Shown: piece after piece, positions 40,612 through 50,213 of the stretch
Position numbering within the stretch: the first letter of the stretch is position 1
Layout of the letters: every line of letters starts with the position of its first letter
From: an uncultured Flavobacteriaceae bacterium
Lineage (GTDB): Bacteria; Bacteroidota; Bacteroidia; Flavobacteriales; Flavobacteriaceae
Reading direction: 5' to 3'
Assembly: GCA_947500445.1 (NCBI GenBank)
Contig: CANMSB010000003.1
Span: 124,001 to 188,000 of the forward strand
Length of the DNA stretch: 64,000 nucleotides
The notes under the pieces: generated by a model
What the model was told of the DNA's origin: nothing
The model's input: the letters and a program-made list of their open reading frames with translations, nothing else
Database searches by the model: none
Program-made: the position numbers and the translations under genes

Positions 40612-41880
40612 GTGAATCAATTGAAGCGACTGTTGACGAAATTAAGATCTCCTGAGGTATTTAAATTGGTCAGTGTTTTTGTAGATCAATTTTTCATGAG
40701 TTTGAGTACGTTGCTGACATCCATCGTATTGGCACGAACCTATGATAAGCTCGCATATGCCGACATTGTGCTTTTGTTCTCTATAAATATCTTCATATTA
40801 GGGTTTCAAAGTTCGATTATCTCAAAGCCCTATGCCATAAATTTGAACGATGCGATATCCAAAAAAGAAAACAACGAATACTTTCATTTTAGCGTATTGT
40901 TAAAGCTGCTTTTTAATTTTCTCATCGTTCTGGTATTTCCATTTATTTTTTTCTTAAGCTTTGACGCCTTCAGTTTTAGCAAACTATGCTTGTTTCTGGC
41001 TTATATTATTTCGCATGGTACATACTTTTTTGTTCGGGAAGTACTTTTAAGCGAAAGAAAGACTAAACAGAACTTGGTTTATGGATTGCTGTGCTCCACT
41101 GGTATTATTACGCTTTTAATATTCATTTACCTAAAGGGTATTAAGGAAGTATCGTTTTTTTTGATCTCCGCCTCAGCGATCTATGTTGTTTTGTTTTTGA
41201 TATATGCCTCATATACCATACGTTTCAAACTATTCTCATTTTCAAGGTTTGGCCTTTTTTTTCGCAGAAATTGGCAAGTAGGGAGTTGGATGTTGGGATC
41301 GAACGTATTCTTTTTTCTTAGTTCTAGCATATATCCGTGGATTCTGCTGTATTGTGATTTAAAAGTTGAAATAGCGATTTTAGGGGTGTTGATGAGCGTT
41401 GGGAGTATTATAAACCCCATTCTTACAGCTCTTAGTGCATATCTCTTGCCATTCTTTGTGAAATTTAACGGAAATTATAAAAAATTGAAACACATGGCGT
41501 TCAATTGGACGAAAGTGTTTATTGGTTTGTCCTTGTTGCTTCTTTTGGTGGGAGGGTTTTACGGACAAGAAATAATTGTGTTGATGTTCGGAAAAAAGTA
41601 CGCCGGTTTGGGACTGATTGCATTTTTTCCCTTTTTGGTGCAAGCGATCAACGTGAGTTTTCAACCGATGAAAATTACGTTGAATGCAATCAAAAGAACC
41701 GATATCAATTTTTGGATTTTAGTTCCCAGAAGTGTTATTGCTATTTTTTTAGGCTATGTTTTGGTACAAAACTTCGGCCTTGTTGGAGTTTTTTACACTA
41801 TGATCATAGAAAATACTTTTTACCAAATTTTGAATTTTGCGCTATATCGGAAAATTTTAAATGTAAGTCCGAATGACTGA
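40612..41880 (+). CDS. wzx: Polysaccharide flippase (Wzx-like)
   Basis: A 422-residue membrane protein with about 12 hydrophobic segments, basic loops, and the N-terminal layout of the polysaccharide transporter family. It would move the lipid-linked repeat unit across the inner membrane. The start is GTG at 40612, preceded by AAAGG; a stop is in frame just upstream at 40606. It lies between the initiating transferase and a Wzy-like polymerase, as in other Wzx/Wzy clusters. Assignment rests on topology and context, not on a signature motif. Confidence 0.75.
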   Translation: MNQLKRLLTKLRSPEVFKLVSVFVDQFFMSLSTLLTSIVLARTYDKLAYADIVLLFSINIFILGFQSSIISKPYAINLNDAISKKENNEYFHFSVLLKLLFNFLIVLVFPFIFFLSFDAFSFSKLCLFLAYIISHGTYFFVREVLLSERKTKQNLVYGLLCSTGIITLLIFIYLKGIKEVSFFLISASAIYVVLFLIYASYTIRFKLFSFSRFGLFFRRNWQVGSWMLGSNVFFFLSSSIYPWILLYCDLKVEIAILGVLMSVGSIINPILTALSAYLLPFFVKFNGNYKKLKHMAFNWTKVFIGLSLLLLLVGGFYGQEIIVLMFGKKYAGLGLIAFFPFLVQAINVSFQPMKITLNAIKRTDINFWILVPRSVIAIFLGYVLVQNFGLVGVFYTMIIENTFYQILNFALYRKILNVSPND

Positions 41881-41934
41881 TATAATGATTTTAAATGGAG
41901 AAAAGCCCGAGCAGCAGGGCGTTACATTTTTTTT

Positions 41935-43137
41935 ATGAGAAGAAAGCTTCCCCATATTCTACTATCGCTGTTCGTTACTTTTTTGGTGATGAACGTGGTT
42001 ACTTTTGATGCCAATATTTTTTTGGTAGGGAAGTATGGTAAATTGGTACTGGCCTCTATTGGTATCGTTCTTTTGGAAAAGGATTTAAAAGGCTTCTTTT
42101 TTTTCGTTAGAAAAAACATATTGATCGTTCTTTTTTGGATTCTTTGTTTGCTGTTTACGGGCAATAGAATTTTGAGCGAAGGCATGAATACGGAGCTTTT
42201 GCAATCCAATGTACTTTTTATTTTTTTTATATACTTCTGTTATTTACTGGTCACTTCTTTTAAAAAAGTCTACCACAATCCCGCCTATCATTTTTTTAAA
42301 ACGCTAGCAAATACATTGACCATCAATTTTGTTTTTTGGACGTTGGTCGCATTATTACTTTCTCTGGAACTATGGCACACGCTTGAGGATCGAACAGGTT
42401 TGGGAATGTTTTACGGTAGTTATGTTCAGTTTGGTATTTTTTCGTGTGTTGCGGCGGTTACACATTTCATGGTGGTGAAATTTACTTCGGTAAAGAAAAG
42501 CAAAATGTACTTTGTACTGTTTCTGTTTTACGCCTGTTTGGTGGTTCTCACAAACTCTAGAAATGCACAGATTATTACGTTATTGGTCGTACTCTTAAGT
42601 TTTTTGCCCTATTTGAAAAAAGTAGCGCTTCGCAATATATACATCATAGTACTTGCGTTATTGTTAGTCGGAATCAACCTTTTTTCGCAGGGATTTTTAC
42701 TGGACGACAACGTTTCACAGGTGACAACGGGTCGAAATTGGATTTGGTATTATGTGTTTGAACATTATCAAACGAATTCTGTTTTTCTAGGTGAAGGTAT
42801 TTTTGGTCTGAACGATACCATACTCAATGAGAATATCAGTTCCAATTATTACTTTCAAAGATTGGACTTTCTATATTTTCACTCTTCCTACATTGAAGTG
42901 TTCTCGGCCGCCGGTCTTCTAGGACTGATTTTTTTCGTGCTGTATATTATGAAGTCTTTAAAAGAAAGGAAAAATTTAGATCTTGTGGTATTGCTAATAG
43001 CAATTGTTGCCGGAGGATTTTTTGAAAGTTTTCTTGTACAGCCTACCATCCTCACCTCTTTCTTATTTTGGTGTTTGATCGTACAAACACCGAAAATAGA
43101 AAAAAAAGTAATCGTAAAATCCAACCCAGTTATATGA
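41935..43137 (+). CDS. O-antigen polymerase/ligase-like membrane protein (Wzy-like)
   Basis: A 400-residue membrane protein with about ten helices and a large periplasmic loop near 250-300 (VSQVTTGRNWIWYYVFEHYQ, HSSYIEVFSAAGLLGLIF), the layout of O-antigen ligase/polymerase proteins (Wzy_C). The R-x-x-W and late H-x-x-Y-x-E features are present. It would polymerise the repeat units outside the inner membrane. Its stop overlaps the next gene's start by four bases (ATGA). Confidence 0.78.
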   Translation: MRRKLPHILLSLFVTFLVMNVVTFDANIFLVGKYGKLVLASIGIVLLEKDLKGFFFFVRKNILIVLFWILCLLFTGNRILSEGMNTELLQSNVLFIFFIYFCYLLVTSFKKVYHNPAYHFFKTLANTLTINFVFWTLVALLLSLELWHTLEDRTGLGMFYGSYVQFGIFSCVAAVTHFMVVKFTSVKKSKMYFVLFLFYACLVVLTNSRNAQIITLLVVLLSFLPYLKKVALRNIYIIVLALLLVGINLFSQGFLLDDNVSQVTTGRNWIWYYVFEHYQTNSVFLGEGIFGLNDTILNENISSNYYFQRLDFLYFHSSYIEVFSAAGLLGLIFFVLYIMKSLKERKNLDLVVLLIAIVAGGFFESFLVQPTILTSFLFWCLIVQTPKIEKKVIVKSNPVI

Positions 43138-44042
43138 ACGAACTAGCACCCATTGTTTTGTTTGTCTACAATCGACCATTGGAGACCAAAAGGGCGATTC
43201 TGTCACTTTCGTCAAATTATTTGGCAAAAGAGAGTGAGCTGTTCGTTTTTTCCGATGCGGCAAAAAACCCGAAAGCACGGGAAAGGGTGGACGAGGTAAG
43301 GGAATACCTAAAAACGGTTGATGGCTTTAGAAAAGTACATATAACAGAATCGGAGAAGAACAAGGGATTGGCCAAATCGGTCATTTCCGGAGTTTCAAAA
43401 GTGTTGGAAAATTATGAGAAGGTTATTGTATTAGAGGATGATTTGGTGACCTCAAAAAACTTTTTGGATTTTATGAACCAGGCATTAAACTTCTATAGCG
43501 ATAATAAAAATGTTATTTCCATTTCAGGCTATACCTTGGATTTACCTTCCTTAAAGGAAACGGACAAAGACTATTACGTATGCCTAAGGGCTTCGTCTTG
43601 GGGCTGGGGCATGTGGTCCGATAAATGGAATGCTATCGATTGGACGCTGTCCGATTATGGGCAGTTTTCCGGTAATCTTAAGGAGAGAAAAGAATTTGCG
43701 GCCATTTCTAGCGACTTGCCCCGGATGTTGAGAAATCAAAAGAACGGCAAAATTGATTCTTGGGCAATAAGGCTAACGTTTCATCAGTTTAGGAATAGAA
43801 TGATTTCTATATTCCCAACATCATCAAAACTCGTTAGTATAGGGATGAGTAAAGATGCGACGCATACCGTTGGGGTAACAAAATTCGACACCAAATTGGA
43901 TACCAGTAATAGACGGGAGTTTTCCTTTGATGATTCTCCTGAACGGAATGATAAATTGCTAAAGGATTTTAAAAGGTTTTTTTCGGTCAGACAAAGGATG
44001 TGGGATAAAATACTACGAATTATTGAACTGTTAAAACGATAA
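43134..44042 (+). CDS. Glycosyltransferase (first copy of a tandem pair)
   Basis: A 302-residue protein from the ATG at 43134 (MNELAPIVLFVYNRP), which overlaps the polymerase stop by four bases; the longer frame into the polymerase is not coding. It has a GT-A-type fold: N-terminal IVLFVYNRP, and VLEDDL (about 101-106) as the metal-binding DxD equivalent, then SWGWGMW and IDSWAIR. It is the same length as, and closely similar to, the gene at 44393-45301, so the two arose by duplication. It would add a sugar to the lipid-linked repeat. Confidence 0.85.
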   Translation: MNELAPIVLFVYNRPLETKRAILSLSSNYLAKESELFVFSDAAKNPKARERVDEVREYLKTVDGFRKVHITESEKNKGLAKSVISGVSKVLENYEKVIVLEDDLVTSKNFLDFMNQALNFYSDNKNVISISGYTLDLPSLKETDKDYYVCLRASSWGWGMWSDKWNAIDWTLSDYGQFSGNLKERKEFAAISSDLPRMLRNQKNGKIDSWAIRLTFHQFRNRMISIFPTSSKLVSIGMSKDATHTVGVTKFDTKLDTSNRREFSFDDSPERNDKLLKDFKRFFSVRQRMWDKILRIIELLKR

Positions 44043-44045
44043 AAT

Positions 44046-44311
44046 ATGCGCTTTAACTCTTGGCAGTTTCTTTTGACAAGTGCTGCGGTAGTTTATTGTA
44101 ACTCATGCCACATGTTGTATATGACGCTATTTTTGGCCTGGCCAGTTCTGGTATTTTTTATTGGTGTTTGAAAGATGATTTTAGGATTACAGTGTTTTAC
44201 AGTAGGTGTTTTGGGGTCTTTAGGGAAACGGAAAAGTTTGAACCTCGTAAGCTTATTAATAGTGATATTGAAAAGGAGTTTTTTTCCAAATTTCGTAGTC
44301 CGGTCCATTAG
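44046..44311 (+). pseudogene. Decayed 5' fragment of an MBOAT acyltransferase gene
   Basis: The first codons (MRFNSWQFLLTSAAVVY) mirror the start of the intact MBOAT gene at 45305 (MLFNSWQFIFLFSVTAVFY), including the base string CTTTAACTCTTGGCAGTTT. A stop comes after 41 codons at 44171 and further frames are broken, with only faint hydrophobic stretches to about 44311. It sits exactly after the first glycosyltransferase copy, as the intact gene sits after the second, so it is the remnant of a duplicated pair. Confidence 0.7.
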
Positions 44312-44392
44312 GCTTACTTCCTTTTTCTTTGGTTTATGATAGTATGAATGTTATAGGTAAAACATAAAAAACGTGAGTTTTAAAACGAAAAG

Positions 44393-45301
44393 ATGAGTGA
44401 ATTGGCCCCCATTGTAATATTTACCTATAATCGACTTCAAGAAATACGTCGAACTATTGATGCTTTGCAAAAAAACCATTTGGCAGGGCAAAGCAACGTT
44501 TATATTTTTTCAGATGGTGCAAAGAATTTGGGCGACGCAGAAAAAGTGACCGCTGTTCGGGAGTACCTGAAAACAATTGAAGGATTTGAAAAAATAACGA
44601 TTACCGAAGCCAAATCAAATATGGGCTTGGCCAATTCGATAATTGCTGGGGTGTCCAAGGTATTTGAGAATTACGATAAAATTATTGTTTTAGAAGATGA
44701 TTTAGTGAGTTCCAAGAATTTTCTTGATTTTATAAATCAAGCTCTTGATTTTTATGATAGTTCTGAAGAAATAATTTCCGTTTCAGGATATACACGAGAT
44801 TTACCTATTTTGCAAAATTACAAGAAGGATTACTATCTTGGTTATAGAGCATCATCTTTGGGGTGGGGAACATGGAAGAGCAGGTGGACCCAGGTTGATT
44901 GGGAGGTTGCAGACTATTTGGAATTTCGATCAAATAAAAAATTAAAAAGAAGAATGGCTCGAATAGGAAGCGATATGCCTGGAATGTTGAAAAACCAACA
45001 GGAAGGTGTAATCGATTCTTGGGCGATAAGATGGTGCTACCACCAGTTTAAATATGATCTCAAGTGTGTGTTTGCATCCACCTCTAAATTGAACCACATT
45101 GGTATAGATAACAATGCTACAAATGCGTCCAATGAGCTTCAGTTTTCAACTCCGTTGGACATTGGTGACAAAACGCAATTTCATTTTGATTTAAGGCCAA
45201 AAGTAGATTCTCAACTAGTAAAAGAATTCCGAAGCGCTTATTCGATTAAAAGTAGAACAAGAAATAGACTACGTAAAATTGTAAAAAAAACATTTGGTTA
45301 A
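44393..45301 (+). CDS. Glycosyltransferase (second copy of a tandem pair)
   Basis: A 302-residue GT-A-type transferase closely similar along its whole length to the copy at 43134-44042: ELAPIVIFTYNRLQEIRR, VLEDDLVSSKNFLDF, GWGTW and GVIDSWAIRW. It is more AT-rich than the first copy, which suggests the two have diverged for a while or came from different sources. It ends three bases before the intact MBOAT gene, implying coupled expression. Confidence 0.85.
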   Translation: MSELAPIVIFTYNRLQEIRRTIDALQKNHLAGQSNVYIFSDGAKNLGDAEKVTAVREYLKTIEGFEKITITEAKSNMGLANSIIAGVSKVFENYDKIIVLEDDLVSSKNFLDFINQALDFYDSSEEIISVSGYTRDLPILQNYKKDYYLGYRASSLGWGTWKSRWTQVDWEVADYLEFRSNKKLKRRMARIGSDMPGMLKNQQEGVIDSWAIRWCYHQFKYDLKCVFASTSKLNHIGIDNNATNASNELQFSTPLDIGDKTQFHFDLRPKVDSQLVKEFRSAYSIKSRTRNRLRKIVKKTFG

Positions 45302-45304
45302 GCT

Positions 45305-46738
45305 ATGCTCTTTAACTCTTGGCAGTTTATTTTTCTTTTCTCGGTAACGGCGGTGTTCTATTTTAACTCGCCCTACAGGTTGCGTATGCCCATACTATTG
45401 GTGAGTTCCTACATTTTTTACATGTACTGGCGATGGGATTTTGCAGTTATAATGCTCTTGGTATCGATAACGAACTATTTGGCGGGACGATTCATTGCTA
45501 ATGAAAAAAGTCGGATAAGAAAAAAACGGTGCCTTTTATTGGCAGTAGCCATTTCCTTGGTTCCCTTGTTTTACTTTAAATACGGTGATTTTTTCTTGGA
45601 AAACCTGAATGTACTTTTATCCGTTTCTTCCTCTGAAAAGCAATTTTCCTATTTGAACCTGGTACTGCCCGTGGGCATTTCGTTCTTTACGTTTCAAGCA
45701 CTAAGCTATTCGCTCGATGTATACTTTGGCAAGACTCCGGTGGAGAGAAATTTTGTACGATTTGGGGCATTTGTTGCATTTTTCCCCCAGTTGGTGGCCG
45801 GGCCGATCGAACGTTCGAGCAATTTACTTGAACAGCTCAAAGCACCCCGTCGTTTTAATAGAAACTACTTTTTACAAGGGAGCAAACTATTTGTTTGGGG
45901 CTTGTTCAAGAAGGTAGTGATCGCAGATCGTCTGGCGCTATATGTCGACAAGGTTTTTGAGTCTCCCGATGCGTATTCTGGTTTGACCCTGATTATTGCG
46001 ACACTGTTTTTCGCCTTTCAGATTTATTGTGACTTTAGCGGGTATTCCGATATGGCTATCGGAGCGGCGCGAATTTTGGGCTTTAAGCTAATGCAAAACT
46101 TCAATCTGCCCTATTTTTCAAAGTCAATTTCCGATTTCTGGAGAAGATGGCATATATCGCTTTCTTCATGGTTTGGAGATTACTTGTATAGACCTTTAGG
46201 GGGCAGTCGCGTTTCTTACATCAAATGGATCAGGAATATTCTATTGGTCTTCTTGGTAAGCGGTTTTTGGCATGGAGCAGCTTGGACCTTTATCATATGG
46301 GGCGGTTTACACGCGTTTTACTACTTTATGGAAAGCTGGGGAGATGTGTTTTTGAAGAGGGTAGGCAAAGTTGAATTGAAAAAGTCGATGGTTTATCGCA
46401 TTTTTAAAGTTGTCTCCGTGTTCGTTTCGGTATGTTATGCATGGATTTATTTTAGGGCAAACTCTCTGCAAGATGCGTTTTTGATTACGGAAAAGATTTT
46501 TACGGATTGGTCGCAAGGTTGGTTTTTTGGAGGCTCTACCGTAACATATGTACTTTCATGGTTCTTTATTATGTTATTGGTCATTGTCCAAATACTCCAA
46601 TACAAAGGCTATAGCTCCCTGTATTTTTCCAAGTCAAAGTTTCATCCAATAATCGAGTATGGTTGGACCGTCGTTTTGTTACTGGGAATCTCCTTGTTGG
46701 GGCTTTCCTCTAAATCGTTCATATACTTTCAATTCTAA
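45305..46738 (+). CDS. MBOAT-family O-acyltransferase (AlgI-like)
   Basis: A 477-residue membrane protein with about ten helices. The MBOAT signature is clear: SGFWHGAAWTFIIWGGLHA with the presumed catalytic His near 323 and a second His near 336, and earlier FPQLVAGPIERSSNL and NFNLPYFSKSISDFWRRWH. It would pass acetyl groups across the inner membrane to decorate the polysaccharide, together with the SGNH-like protein encoded nine bases downstream. Length matches AlgI/PatA-type proteins. Confidence 0.92.
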   Translation: MLFNSWQFIFLFSVTAVFYFNSPYRLRMPILLVSSYIFYMYWRWDFAVIMLLVSITNYLAGRFIANEKSRIRKKRCLLLAVAISLVPLFYFKYGDFFLENLNVLLSVSSSEKQFSYLNLVLPVGISFFTFQALSYSLDVYFGKTPVERNFVRFGAFVAFFPQLVAGPIERSSNLLEQLKAPRRFNRNYFLQGSKLFVWGLFKKVVIADRLALYVDKVFESPDAYSGLTLIIATLFFAFQIYCDFSGYSDMAIGAARILGFKLMQNFNLPYFSKSISDFWRRWHISLSSWFGDYLYRPLGGSRVSYIKWIRNILLVFLVSGFWHGAAWTFIIWGGLHAFYYFMESWGDVFLKRVGKVELKKSMVYRIFKVVSVFVSVCYAWIYFRANSLQDAFLITEKIFTDWSQGWFFGGSTVTYVLSWFFIMLLVIVQILQYKGYSSLYFSKSKFHPIIEYGWTVVLLLGISLLGLSSKSFIYFQF

Positions 46739-46747
46739 ATATAGAAA

Positions 46748-47686
46748 ATGATCGTTCAAGAAAATCATTCCATCAAGCTGCGACCTTTTTTAATAAGGGT
46801 TTTTGGCGTGCTCCTATTTTTCTTTGTATTGGACCTTGCAGCCGGGAAGTTTTTAGAGACAGGTCTTGAAAAGTACTATGGGCTGTATACGAACGCTCAA
46901 GTAGCGCTGGTAGGGCATTCCCACTTAATGTTGGGTGTCGATAAGGAAAAACTGGAGAAAGGAATAGGTATTTCGGTAGCCAAATATACCCGTGAAGGAG
47001 TAAATGTGCAGGATAGGAAAATTATGGTCGAGCAATTGGTCGACAGTAACAAAGAAGTTTCGACACTAATTTATGGGGTCGATGCGTGGTCTTTTACATC
47101 TGAGGGACTGAGCAAAAATAGTTACAGCCAGTTCTACCCATTCCTATATGCTTCCAAAATAAAGGAATTTATAAGGAACAACGCTTCCAAAACAGACTAT
47201 TGGACAAAACGGCTTATAAAGACATCAAGGTTCGATGAAACGTTGCTCAGTAGCGCAATCAGAGGCCATTTGGGAAAGTGGACTAACCTCAAGTACGGAA
47301 CGGTCAATATTGAAAACTTGCAGCGCAGTATCGGAAAAGAGGAGTTTAGGAAAATAAAAAATGATGCCAAGAGCATTGAAGAGTTTCAAAAGACGATGGA
47401 AATTGCGATCGAAAACAATATTGAAGTGATTTTACTATATGTCCCCACAATAGATTTGTTGCAAACCGCTCAACCAAGGGAGTTCAACCGAACCATTGCC
47501 ATTTTTGAAAAAATCGCTGCTGAAAATAAGGGAATCACCTTTTTAAACTGGCAAAGTCCCTGGTCGGAGAATTATGAATTGTTTTATGATCCTATACACC
47601 TTAATCCTAAAGGACAACGCGTTGTTACCGATTCTTTGATTACGTATTTGAAACAAAGGAATACCTTAAGCAGCGGTAAAAAATGA
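46748..47686 (+). CDS. SGNH-like acyltransferase partner of the MBOAT protein
   Basis: A 312-residue protein with an N-terminal membrane anchor (about 12-30) and a periplasmic domain with hallmarks of SGNH hydrolases: GHSHL near 57-61, where the Ser could be the nucleophile, and the closing D-x-x-H dyad in DPIHLNPKGQ (Asp281, His284). Such proteins take the acetyl group from the MBOAT protein and place it on the sugar, as AlgJ/AlgX or PatB do. Overlap of four bases with the next glycosyltransferase shows operon organisation. Confidence 0.75.
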   Translation: MIVQENHSIKLRPFLIRVFGVLLFFFVLDLAAGKFLETGLEKYYGLYTNAQVALVGHSHLMLGVDKEKLEKGIGISVAKYTREGVNVQDRKIMVEQLVDSNKEVSTLIYGVDAWSFTSEGLSKNSYSQFYPFLYASKIKEFIRNNASKTDYWTKRLIKTSRFDETLLSSAIRGHLGKWTNLKYGTVNIENLQRSIGKEEFRKIKNDAKSIEEFQKTMEIAIENNIEVILLYVPTIDLLQTAQPREFNRTIAIFEKIAAENKGITFLNWQSPWSENYELFYDPIHLNPKGQRVVTDSLITYLKQRNTLSSGKK

Positions 47687-48780
47687 AGAAGGTCCTGTAC
47701 ATACTGCATTATCCTCCTCCCATACACGGTGCTGCAATGGTAGGGAAGTATATCATGGAAAGCGAGTTGTTAAGATCTTCCTTTCGATCAAAATACCTGA
47801 ATCTTGGAACATCGAGAAGCGTTGTAGAAATAGGAAGCGGAGGTCTTGTAAAGCTCTACAGGTTTTTGAAACTGATTTTCCAGGTCGTATCGTATAAACT
47901 GTTTTACAGACCCGATTTGGTATACATGACCCCCGCAGTAAATCCGAAGGGTATTTACAAAGACTTTTTAATAGCGGTCTTGGTAAAGATGCTTGGAGGT
48001 AAATTGGTCTACCATTTGCATAACAAGGGCGTCGCCGATCATCAGCACAAAACAGTTTTAAATTTAGTTTACAAGTTTTTTTTCAGGGGGGCAAAGGTAA
48101 TCCTGTTATCAAAATCGTTATATCAGGATATTGAAAGGTATGTTCAGGAGAAAGATGTGCTTTATTGCCCCAATGGTATACCGAGATTGGAAGAATGTGA
48201 AACAGAAGAATATAAGAAAAAGGGCAAGCAGGAAATCAAGTTGTTGTTTTTATCCAATTTACTAAGGGCCAAAGGGGTGTTTACTTTGATCGGGGCTTTG
48301 GAAATTCTAAAAAATGAACAGTTGGACTTTGTGTGCCAATTTGTTGGAGGGTTTGGAGATATTACGGCTGTGGAATTTGACGATGCTGTTCGCAAACATA
48401 GGCTGGAAAGTTATGTACACTATGCGGGAAGCAAATATGGTAAGGAAAAAAGTGAAGCGTATAAGCAAGCGGATGTTTTTGTGTTTCCCTCACATAATGA
48501 AACATTTGGCTTGGTGAATTTGGAGGCGATGCAGTTTTCGTTACCAATCGTTTCCACAATGGAAGGGGGTATCCCGGACGTGGTCATTGAAGGTAAAACC
48601 GGTTTATTGGTACGATCGAACAATGTTACCGAGCTGGCCTCAAAACTAAAAGAGCTTATCCAGGATGAAAATTTGAGGGTGAAAATGGGTGAGGCAGGAA
48701 AAAAACGATACGAAACAACGTTTACGCTAGATGTTTTTGAGGAGAATTTGCGATCGATATTACTTGCATTGATGGTTTGA
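47683..48780 (+). CDS. Glycosyltransferase family 4
   Basis: A 365-residue retaining glycosyltransferase of the GT-B fold. N-terminal YILHYPPPIHGAAMVG is the typical glycine-rich acceptor loop; the donor-binding C-terminal half has FPSHNETFGLVNLEAMQ, the E-x7-E motif of GT4, and GGIPDVV. Its start overlaps the SGNH-like gene. The sugar and linkage cannot be told from sequence. Confidence 0.9.
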   Translation: MKKVLYILHYPPPIHGAAMVGKYIMESELLRSSFRSKYLNLGTSRSVVEIGSGGLVKLYRFLKLIFQVVSYKLFYRPDLVYMTPAVNPKGIYKDFLIAVLVKMLGGKLVYHLHNKGVADHQHKTVLNLVYKFFFRGAKVILLSKSLYQDIERYVQEKDVLYCPNGIPRLEECETEEYKKKGKQEIKLLFLSNLLRAKGVFTLIGALEILKNEQLDFVCQFVGGFGDITAVEFDDAVRKHRLESYVHYAGSKYGKEKSEAYKQADVFVFPSHNETFGLVNLEAMQFSLPIVSTMEGGIPDVVIEGKTGLLVRSNNVTELASKLKELIQDENLRVKMGEAGKKRYETTFTLDVFEENLRSILLALMV

Positions 48781-49459
48781 ACGGTTCAAGCTGGTACTTT
48801 TTCGAATAGCACTTTAAAAACTGAAAATAGGATATGTTTACGCAAAGGATAAAGGGATTATGAAAAGAAAGCAATGGCGCTTATTGTTCGTAATAAGTAT
48901 TTTTCAAGGTGACGGTAGCTTTGTCAATTGATGTTACATGCCAAAATTGGCTAAAGGATACATGGGTTTGAGAATGGACATTTCTAAGAAAAACATGGCG
49001 CCGGTATAAGTTAAAACTAGAATATTGTTGTAATGAATACGTTTTACCAATTGCACTATCGATTCTTGGAAACCAAATCCCTTGTTAGATCGTATTTAAT
49101 ACGATAATCACAAAAGGTTCCAGTTAAAGCCTAAAAATGGTTTCATAATATTGAAGATTTGTTTTTTGGAGGATAAGAAATAATTAGTGGAACATTAAGG
49201 CCCCGGTTTTTCAACCTGGGTAGACGGTGTTGGCCAAATGTATCGAACGCTTCAAAAATTACGGTTGCAATCCGTTTAGTGAATGTTTGTTTTTATGATT
49301 TTGTAAAGAAGGGTGATGCAGGTTTTAAGTTGTTAAGGAGTAATGTTTGCCTCAATGTTGGGGATATTGCGCTACATTTTTTGTTTCTATGGTTTCGAAC
49401 ATTGGAATGAACGATCGAGTAGATTTGAATTTAAAAGCTGAACATTTAAATATAAGCTT
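48781..49459. other. 680-base gap in the polysaccharide cluster
   Basis: Every frame has frequent stops. No terminator or repeat stands out. Its length and place, within an otherwise tightly packed operon, suggest a decayed gene, but no segment is recognisable enough to name. No promoter for the following gene could be assigned. Confidence 0.4.
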
Positions 49460-50191
49460 GTGTTTTTAGATACGATTATAAGAGATAAGGTTTATAAGGG
49501 GACTTTGGAAACCTTGGAGTTTCGTGGCGAGCCATGTGTGATCAATACGATCAATGCGCACTCGTACTGTGTGGCAAAATATGACCATGTATTTGCCAAT
49601 GCCTTAAAGCACTCCGATGTATTGTTGCCCGATGGTTTTAGTATCGTACTGGCCAATAAACTGTTATTCGGTAGTAAAATAGAAAAGATTGCCGGGGCCG
49701 ACATACACGCCCATTTATTGAAAATAGCGAACAACGAAAAAAAGCGGGTATTTTATTTGGGTGCTTCAACAACTACATTGGACTTAATTGAGGAGCGGAT
49801 AAAAAAGGAATTTCCAAATATTATCGTGAGCAGTTATTCCCCGCCTTTTAAAGCTTCTTTTTCCAAGGAGGATAGTACACAAATGATAGCTAAAGTAAAC
49901 GACTTTGCACCCGATTTTGTTTTTGTGGGTATGACCGCGCCAAAACAGGAAAAATGGGTACATGGGCAAGTTGACAAATTGAATGTGAAAGTGATCGCGC
50001 AAATCGGGGCCGTATTTGATTTTTTTGCGGGAACTGTACAACGTCCGAGCTCTTTTTGGCGAAATTTGGGCCTAGAGTGGTTGGTCCGGGCGGTACGTAG
50101 CCCAAGGTTGATAAGAAGAAACCTGACTTCCAATCCTAAATTTATTGCGGAAATGTTGAGCTTTAAATTTTTCAAGCGGGGAGTACTTTAA
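49460..50191 (+). CDS. WecG/TagA/CpsF-family glycosyltransferase
   Basis: A 243-residue GT26 protein. Motifs: LLPDGFSIVLANKL near 52-65, KIAGADIHAHLL, FYLGAS and APKQEKWVHGQ, which are the conserved blocks of the family. It would add the second sugar (often an N-acetylmannosamine-type residue) to a polyprenyl-linked primer, which fits the initiating transferase at 39382. The start is GTG at 49460; an in-frame stop lies at 49439, so few other choices exist. Confidence 0.9.
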   Translation: MFLDTIIRDKVYKGTLETLEFRGEPCVINTINAHSYCVAKYDHVFANALKHSDVLLPDGFSIVLANKLLFGSKIEKIAGADIHAHLLKIANNEKKRVFYLGASTTTLDLIEERIKKEFPNIIVSSYSPPFKASFSKEDSTQMIAKVNDFAPDFVFVGMTAPKQEKWVHGQVDKLNVKVIAQIGAVFDFFAGTVQRPSSFWRNLGLEWLVRAVRSPRLIRRNLTSNPKFIAEMLSFKFFKRGVL

Positions 50192-50213
50192 TAACAATAC
50201 TGAAAACCAAAAG

